A stretch of DNA of 64,000 nt from Halomonas borealis (GTDB lineage: Bacteria; Pseudomonadota; Gammaproteobacteria; Pseudomonadales; Halomonadaceae), in contig NZ_SDMO01000004.1 in NCBI RefSeq assembly GCF_004798905.1, forward strand, positions 161,920 through 225,919, written 5' to 3'. This document shows positions 59,593-64,000 of this stretch, in pieces. Position 1 is the stretch's first letter. Each line of letters starts with the position of its first letter. Under the pieces are notes generated by a model that ran no database searches, was not told where the DNA came from, and saw only the letters and a list, made by a program, of their open reading frames with translations. The translations under genes and the position numbers were made by a program.

Positions 59593-61107
59593 TCAGGCGG
59601 TGCGGGGGTGCGGCGCTATGGTAGGAAGCGTCGCCTCGAGATAATCGGCCAGCCGCTGTTGTTGGCCTGCGGTGAGGCGCAACGCCAGCTTGGTGCGCCG
59701 CCACAGGATGTCTTCGACGCGGCGCGCCCACTCCTGTTCGACCAGGTAGTCGACCTCGGCGGCGGTCAGGCCGGCGCCGAAGTCTTCGCCCAGCTCGTCG
59801 GGCGACGACTTGCCGGACAGGAAGTGCTGGCAGAGCGAGCCGTAGGTGCGCGAGAAGCGACGCGCCTGCTCCGACGTCAGGAAAGGGAAATCGTGGCACA
59901 GCTGGCGGTAGCACTCATCCTGGCTGGCGATATCGCCACCGGGAAGCGCCACGTCGGCCGTCCAGGCGGCACGCATGGAAGGGAGATAGGGCTCGAGGCT
60001 CGATAATGCCGCCTCGGCAAGCTTGCGATAGGTGGTGATCTTGCCGCCGAAGATCGATAGCAAGGGGGCGCCTTGGTGGTCGAGGTCCAGCGTATAATCG
60101 CGGGTCATGGCCGAGGGGTCGGCGGATTCATCGTCACACAGCGGGCGCACGCCGGCGAAGGTGCGAATCACATCGTCACGCGTGAGTGGCGTGGCGAAGT
60201 GGTCGTTCACGACCTCAAGCAAGTAGTCGATCTCCTCCTCGCTCGCCTCGACCCGAGCGGGGTCCCCTTGGTAGCGACGATCGGTGGTGCCGATCAGGCT
60301 GAAGTGTTGCTCATAGGGCAGCACGAAGACGATCCGTTGGTCGGTGTGCTGGAGGATGTAGGCGCGCTCGTCGGCGTTGCGCCTGGGGACGATGATATGG
60401 CTGCCCTGGATCATGCGTACGCCGTAGCGCGAGGTGCGCGGCGTCATGCCGCGGATGACGCCTTCCACCCAGGGTCCCGAGGCATTGACCAGCGTACGCG
60501 CGCGGCGGTGCAGGCGCTCGCCGCTGGCCAGGTCTTCCAGCTCGATGTCCCACAGGCCGTCGATCTCGCGCGCCGCGATGCAGCGTGTGCCGACCATGAT
60601 CTCGGCACCGTGCTCGTGGGCCTGGATGGCGTTGAGCACCACCAGCCGAGCGTCATCGACCCAGCAGTCCGAATACTCGAAGCCTCGCGAGAGGTCATCG
60701 GACAAGCCCATCTCGGGGCTCAGGCGTAGGCCCCGGGAGGCGGGAAGGCGGCGGCGTTTGCCGAGATGGTCGTAGAGGAAGAGGCCGGCGCGCAGCATCC
60801 AGGCCGGGCGCAGGTGTGAACGGTGCGGCAGGATGAAGCGTAGCGGCCAGATGATGTGCGGGGCCTTGGCGAGCAGGATCTCGCGCTCGCGAAGCGCCTC
60901 GCGGACCAGGCGGAACTCGTAGTGCTCCAGGTAGCGCAGGCCGCCATGGATCAGCTTGCTGCTGGCGGAAGAGGTGGCGCTGGCCAGGTCGGCCTGTTCG
61001 CAGAGGCCGACCGAGAGGTCGCGCCCGGCAGCATCCGCGGCGATGCCGGCGCCGTTGATGCCGCCGCCGATCACGAATAGGTCCAGGATGTCGGTAGAAG
61101 TCGCCAT
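59593..61107 (-). CDS. glpD: Aerobic glycerol-3-phosphate dehydrogenase
   Basis: GlpD oxidises glycerol-3-phosphate to dihydroxyacetone phosphate at the inner membrane and reduces quinone. The 504-residue FAD enzyme has the N-terminal FAD motif DLFVIGGGINGAGIAADAAG (residues 9-28), SSASSKLIHGGLRYLE, VNASGPWVE and GGKITTYRKLAE. ATG 61107 is the homologous start, with GGAGCG upstream. GlpR operator-like sequences lie just upstream. glpR lies 135 bp upstream on the same strand. Confidence 0.97.
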   Translation of the reverse strand: MATSTDILDLFVIGGGINGAGIAADAAGRDLSVGLCEQADLASATSSASSKLIHGGLRYLEHYEFRLVREALREREILLAKAPHIIWPLRFILPHRSHLRPAWMLRAGLFLYDHLGKRRRLPASRGLRLSPEMGLSDDLSRGFEYSDCWVDDARLVVLNAIQAHEHGAEIMVGTRCIAAREIDGLWDIELEDLASGERLHRRARTLVNASGPWVEGVIRGMTPRTSRYGVRMIQGSHIIVPRRNADERAYILQHTDQRIVFVLPYEQHFSLIGTTDRRYQGDPARVEASEEEIDYLLEVVNDHFATPLTRDDVIRTFAGVRPLCDDESADPSAMTRDYTLDLDHQGAPLLSIFGGKITTYRKLAEAALSSLEPYLPSMRAAWTADVALPGGDIASQDECYRQLCHDFPFLTSEQARRFSRTYGSLCQHFLSGKSSPDELGEDFGAGLTAAEVDYLVEQEWARRVEDILWRRTKLALRLTAGQQQRLADYLEATLPTIAPHPRTA

Positions 61108-61150
61108 ATCGCGCTCCGGTCGGCACGGGGTCGTGTGAAGGTGATGGTCG

Positions 61151-61182
61151 AAAACGAAAATATAGTAATTGAAATCGAACAT
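61151..61182. promoter_or_regulatory. GlpR operator-like motifs upstream of glpD
   Basis: AAAACGAAAA (61151-61160) and ATCGAACAT (61174-61182) occur 44-75 bp upstream of glpD. The second matches a half-site of the E. coli GlpR operator. The same two motifs recur before glpK. Confidence 0.55.
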
Positions 61183-61242
61183 CAAGTGTCAACATGCCAC
61201 CGCCGGCAAGCGTCGTGAGATCAGAGGAAGGCGCGTCGAGGA

Positions 61243-62001
61243 TCAGGCGAGGTGCAGGGTGACGTCGTGCTCGCGCAGCAGCTCCGCGATGCGTTCCGAA
61301 GGCTGGCGGTCGGTGAACAGGGCGTCGAGCTGGGCGAGATTGCCCTGGCGAACGACCGGGTTACGCTGAAACTTGGAGTGGTCGGCGGCCAGGAAGACCT
61401 GGCGCGAGTTGTGAATGATCGCCTGGGCGACGCGGACCTCCTGATAGTCGAACTCGAGCAGAGAGCCGTCCTCATCGATGCCGCTGATGCCGATGATGCC
61501 AAAATCGACCTTGAACTGATTGATGAAGTCGATGGTGGCTTCGCCGATGATGCCGCCGTCTCGGGAGCGAACCTGGCCGCCGGCGACAATCACGTTGAAG
61601 TCTTCCTTGCGCTGCAAGATCGCGGCCACGTTGAGGTTGTTGGTGATGATCTCGAGGGCGTGATGGTCCAGCAGGGCCTCGGCGATGACCTCGTTGCTGG
61701 TGCCGATGTTGATGAACAGCGAGGCGTGGTCGGGGATGTGGCGGGCCAGCAGGGTGGCGATGCGCTGCTTGGCCTCCAGGTTGAGGCTCTTGCGCATCGA
61801 GTAGGCGGTGTTGACCGTGCTGGACTCGAGGCCGGCACCGCCGTGGACGCGCCTGAGCTGGCCTTCCTCGGAGAGCTGGTTGAGGTCGCGACGGATCGTC
61901 TGCGGGGTGACCGAGAAATGCTCGGTAAGCTGCTCGATGCTGGCGTAGCCCTGGCGACGCACGAGGTCGACAATGCTGTCTTGGCGCTTCTGTGGGGTCA
62001 T
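61243..62001 (-). CDS. glpR: DeoR-family glycerol-3-phosphate regulon repressor
   Basis: A 252-residue repressor with an N-terminal DeoR helix-turn-helix (about residues 6-57, [24 protein letters not shown]) and a sugar-phosphate-binding domain ([49 protein letters not shown]). It is expected to release DNA when glycerol-3-phosphate binds. It sits between glpD and the divergent glpK, the usual pseudomonad layout without glpF here. ATG 62001 has AAGGAG upstream. Confidence 0.94.
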   Translation of the reverse strand: MTPQKRQDSIVDLVRRQGYASIEQLTEHFSVTPQTIRRDLNQLSEEGQLRRVHGGAGLESSTVNTAYSMRKSLNLEAKQRIATLLARHIPDHASLFINIGTSNEVIAEALLDHHALEIITNNLNVAAILQRKEDFNVIVAGGQVRSRDGGIIGEATIDFINQFKVDFGIIGISGIDEDGSLLEFDYQEVRVAQAIIHNSRQVFLAADHSKFQRNPVVRQGNLAQLDALFTDRQPSERIAELLREHDVTLHLA

Positions 62002-62139
62002 GCTAACTCCTTGATGCCAGGGGGCACGTTATCCTGTGCGCCGTTTCAGGGCGATTCGATGCTCGAGATTTGCGGCTAAAGTCGTAGGCGATGGTCGATG
62101 CTGTCAATTGAGCGTCATCTGCCACTAGCGTAGTCTTTT

Positions 62140-62176
62140 GAACATAAACGAACATTTTTGTCGTGAAAAACGAAAA
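62140..62176. promoter_or_regulatory. GlpR operator-like motifs upstream of glpK
   Basis: GAACAT occurs twice 10 bp apart (62140-62145, 62150-62155), the second inside AACGAACAT, a GlpR half-site. AAAACGAAAA (62167-62176) repeats the motif seen before glpD. They lie 36-72 bp upstream of the glpK ATG. Confidence 0.55.
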
Positions 62177-62211
62177 CCTTCCTCGAGCCAACGATTCCAG
62201 GATGCTTCTTC

Positions 62212-63720
62212 ATGGCCTCTTACCTGCTTGCCATCGACCAGGGTACCACCAGCTCCCGGGCGATCCTCTTCGACCGCGAGGGGCATAGTGTTGCGACGGC
62301 TCAGCGCGAGTTTCCTCAACACTTTCCCGCCGACGGCTGGGTCGAACATGACCCCGAAGATATCTGGGAGAGTGTGCTCGCGAGCTGCCGTGAGGTGATC
62401 GCCGACCAGGGGCTAACGATCGAGGAGATCGCGGGCATCGGTATCACCAATCAGCGCGAGACGACCCTGCTGTGGGATCGTGCCACCGGCGAGCCGCTTC
62501 ACAACGCCATCGTCTGGCAGGATAGGCGTACCGCCGATCGCTGCCAGGCATTGCGCGAGGCGGGGCACGGCGAGCTGGTCCAGGCGCGCACCGGGCTGTT
62601 GATCGACCCCTATTTCTCGGCGACCAAGCTGGCCTGGTTGCTCGACAACGTCGAGGGGGCTAGGGAGCGGGCCCGGCGCGGTGAGCTGGCGTTCGGTACC
62701 GTCGACACCTTCTTGATATGGCGCCTCACCGGAGGGCGAGTGCATGTCACGGACGCCACCAATGCCTCGCGCACGGCGTTGTTCGATATTCACGCGCAGC
62801 GCTGGGACCCGGAGCTGCTTGCGCTGTTCGACATTCCGCAGAACTTGCTGCCCGAGGTGCGGGATTCCAGTGACGACTTTGGCCGAACCACGGCGGAGCT
62901 GCTGGGTGGCGAGCTGCCGATCGCCGGTGTCGCCGGGGACCAGCAGGCGGCGCTGATCGGCCAGGCCTGCTTCTCGCCGGGCATGGGCAAGAGCACCTAT
63001 GGCACCGGCTGCTTCATGATCGTCAATACCGGCGAGCGCCCCGAGATCTCGCGCAACCGCCTGCTGACCACGGTCGGTTACCGGCTGAATGGGGTGCCGA
63101 CTTACGCCATGGAAGGCAGCATCTTCGTCGCCGGAGCGACGGTCCAATGGCTGCGCGATGGCCTCAAGTTGTTCGACGATGCCGCCGAGACCGAGGCCCT
63201 GGCCCGCGAAACGCAAGGGCGGCACGGTGTGTATCTGGTGCCGGCCTTCACCGGCCTTGGGGCCCCCCATTGGGACCCCAAGGCCCGTGGGGCCATCCTG
63301 GGGTTGACCCGCGATACGGGGATCGCCGATATCGTGGCGGCCGGTCTGCAGGCCGTCTGCTATCAGACGCGAGACCTGCAGGCCTGCATGAGTGATGACA
63401 TGCGGGCACCGCCGAGCACCCTGAGGGTGGACGGTGGCATGGTGGTCAACAATTGGTTGATGCAGTTCTTGGCCGACATGCTGGGCAGCCGGGTGGATCG
63501 ACCCGGGGTCCTCGAGACCACCGCGCTGGGGGCGGCTTACCTGGCGGGCCTGCGGCTGGGGTGGTATCGGGATCTCGACGAGATCGCCGCGTTGTGGCGT
63601 TGCGAGCGTAGCTTTTCCCCGGCGATGGAGGAGGCCGAGCGGCAGCGCCTCTATAGCGGCTGGCTCGAGGCGGTGGATCGAGTGTGTTGTGAGCCGGACG
63701 ATGCGCCGCCAACTGCCTGA
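62212..63720 (+). CDS. glpK: Glycerol kinase
   Basis: GlpK phosphorylates glycerol to glycerol-3-phosphate. The 502-residue FGGY kinase has [17 protein letters not shown] at the N-terminus, [19 protein letters not shown], the phosphate-binding [11 protein letters not shown] and the ATP-binding [19 protein letters not shown] near residue 405. It is divergent from glpR. No glycerol facilitator gene (glpF) precedes it in this window. The length matches E. coli GlpK (502). Confidence 0.97.
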   Translation: MASYLLAIDQGTTSSRAILFDREGHSVATAQREFPQHFPADGWVEHDPEDIWESVLASCREVIADQGLTIEEIAGIGITNQRETTLLWDRATGEPLHNAIVWQDRRTADRCQALREAGHGELVQARTGLLIDPYFSATKLAWLLDNVEGARERARRGELAFGTVDTFLIWRLTGGRVHVTDATNASRTALFDIHAQRWDPELLALFDIPQNLLPEVRDSSDDFGRTTAELLGGELPIAGVAGDQQAALIGQACFSPGMGKSTYGTGCFMIVNTGERPEISRNRLLTTVGYRLNGVPTYAMEGSIFVAGATVQWLRDGLKLFDDAAETEALARETQGRHGVYLVPAFTGLGAPHWDPKARGAILGLTRDTGIADIVAAGLQAVCYQTRDLQACMSDDMRAPPSTLRVDGGMVVNNWLMQFLADMLGSRVDRPGVLETTALGAAYLAGLRLGWYRDLDEIAALWRCERSFSPAMEEAERQRLYSGWLEAVDRVCCEPDDAPPTA

Positions 63721-63759
63721 TCCGTCGTGACTTGCCGGCCTCGTGTCGGCGGAAAAGAC

Positions 63760-63787
63760 TTGCATTTTTCCTCGGGGTGCGTAGAAT
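63760..63787 (+). promoter_or_regulatory. Sigma-70 promoter of the tRNA-Val operon
   Basis: TTGCAT (63760-63765) and TAGAAT (63782-63787) with a 16-bp spacer lie 38 bp upstream of the first tRNA. Confidence 0.75.
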
Positions 63788-63824
63788 ACGCATCCGTTGT
63801 GAAGGCGAAGATCGCCGACGATGC

Positions 63825-63901
63825 AGGACCATAGCTCAGTTGGTTAGAGCGCCACGTTGACATCGTGGAGGTCGGCGGTTCAAATCCGCCTGGTCCTACC
63901 A
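63825..63901 (+). tRNA. tRNA-Val (GAC), copy 1
   Basis: A 77-base cloverleaf: acceptor AGGACCA pairs with TGGTCCT, D-arm AGCTCAGTTGGTTAGAGC, anticodon loop TTGACAT (anticodon GAC), T-arm with GGTTCAAATCC, and encoded CCA. Confidence 0.97.
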
Positions 63902-63922
63902 GCACGACACGGCATCGATAGC

Positions 63923-63999
63923 AGGACCATAGCTCAGTTGGTTAGAGCGCCACGTTGACATCGTGGAGGTCGGCGGTTCAAATCCGCCTGGTCCTACCA
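63923..63999 (+). tRNA. tRNA-Val (GAC), copy 2
   Basis: Identical to copy 1 over all 77 bases, including the encoded CCA, and separated from it by 21 bp. Both are probably processed from one transcript. Confidence 0.97.
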
Positions 64000-64000
64000 G

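Overview
The window is 64 kb of GC-rich bacterial chromosome with tightly packed genes. Gene order (leuCDB-asd-truA-trpFBA-accD-folC-dedD-cvpA-purF-metZ; phhR divergent from phhABC; tandem tRNA-Val) and the acidic, Asp/Glu-rich low-complexity tails point to a halophilic gammaproteobacterium close to Halomonas/Chromohalobacter. That placement is inference from gene content. I see no prophage, insertion sequence, integrase or CRISPR array; the content is almost entirely housekeeping and catabolic.

Layout. 0-1.7 kb: 5' part of a Rieske oxygenase gene and a LysR regulator. 1.9-17 kb: a long plus-strand biosynthetic run for leucine (leuCDB), aspartate-semialdehyde (asd), tRNA pseudouridine (truA), tryptophan (trpFBA), malonyl-CoA and folate (accD, folC), dedD, cvpA, purF and metZ. 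17-20 kb: cytochrome b561, YceI and a MATE exporter. 20-31.3 kb: an amino-acid/aromatic block with dadA, phhABC, the TyrR-type regulator phhR, recQ, cfa with duplicated 3' ends, a thiamine-binding-type protein and hppD. 31.4-34.4 kb: a sodium symporter, cobA-type methyltransferase and RlpA. 34.4-41.3 kb: a complete tripartite tricarboxylate transporter (tctCBA) with a divergent regulatory operon (IclR, TctD, TctE and a solute-binding protein). 41.5-51 kb: phospholipase D-like protein, LapA, YihY, a coiled-coil protein, Mrp, dcd, purNM, AI-2E permease and hda. 51-59.6 kb: an orphan binding protein, a lipoprotein, fumC, an exo/endonuclease-family protein, the phnDCEE transporter and a histidine phosphatase. 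59.6-63.7 kb: the glycerol-3-phosphate regulon glpD-glpR/glpK. 63.8-64 kb: two identical tRNA-Val(GAC) genes.

How the genes work together. PhhA (with PhhB) makes tyrosine from phenylalanine, PhhC transaminates tyrosine to 4-hydroxyphenylpyruvate, and HppD makes homogentisate. TyrR-box-like sites lie in the phhA/phhR gap and upstream of hppD, suggesting a PhhR-controlled local regulon. Most operons are translationally coupled through ATGA, GTGA or TAATG overlaps.

Most unusual features: (1) the last ~60 codons of cfa occur three times in tandem with an exact 239-bp period, leaving two start-less copies downstream; (2) two heptamer arrays, AAGCGCC x5 before leuC and AAGCTGC x10 abutting the purN stop, share the pattern AAGCNNC; (3) a triple 16-bp operator-like repeat before the Rieske gene; (4) a 24-bp palindrome in the tct divergent region; (5) a sensor-kinase operon that includes its own periplasmic binding protein.
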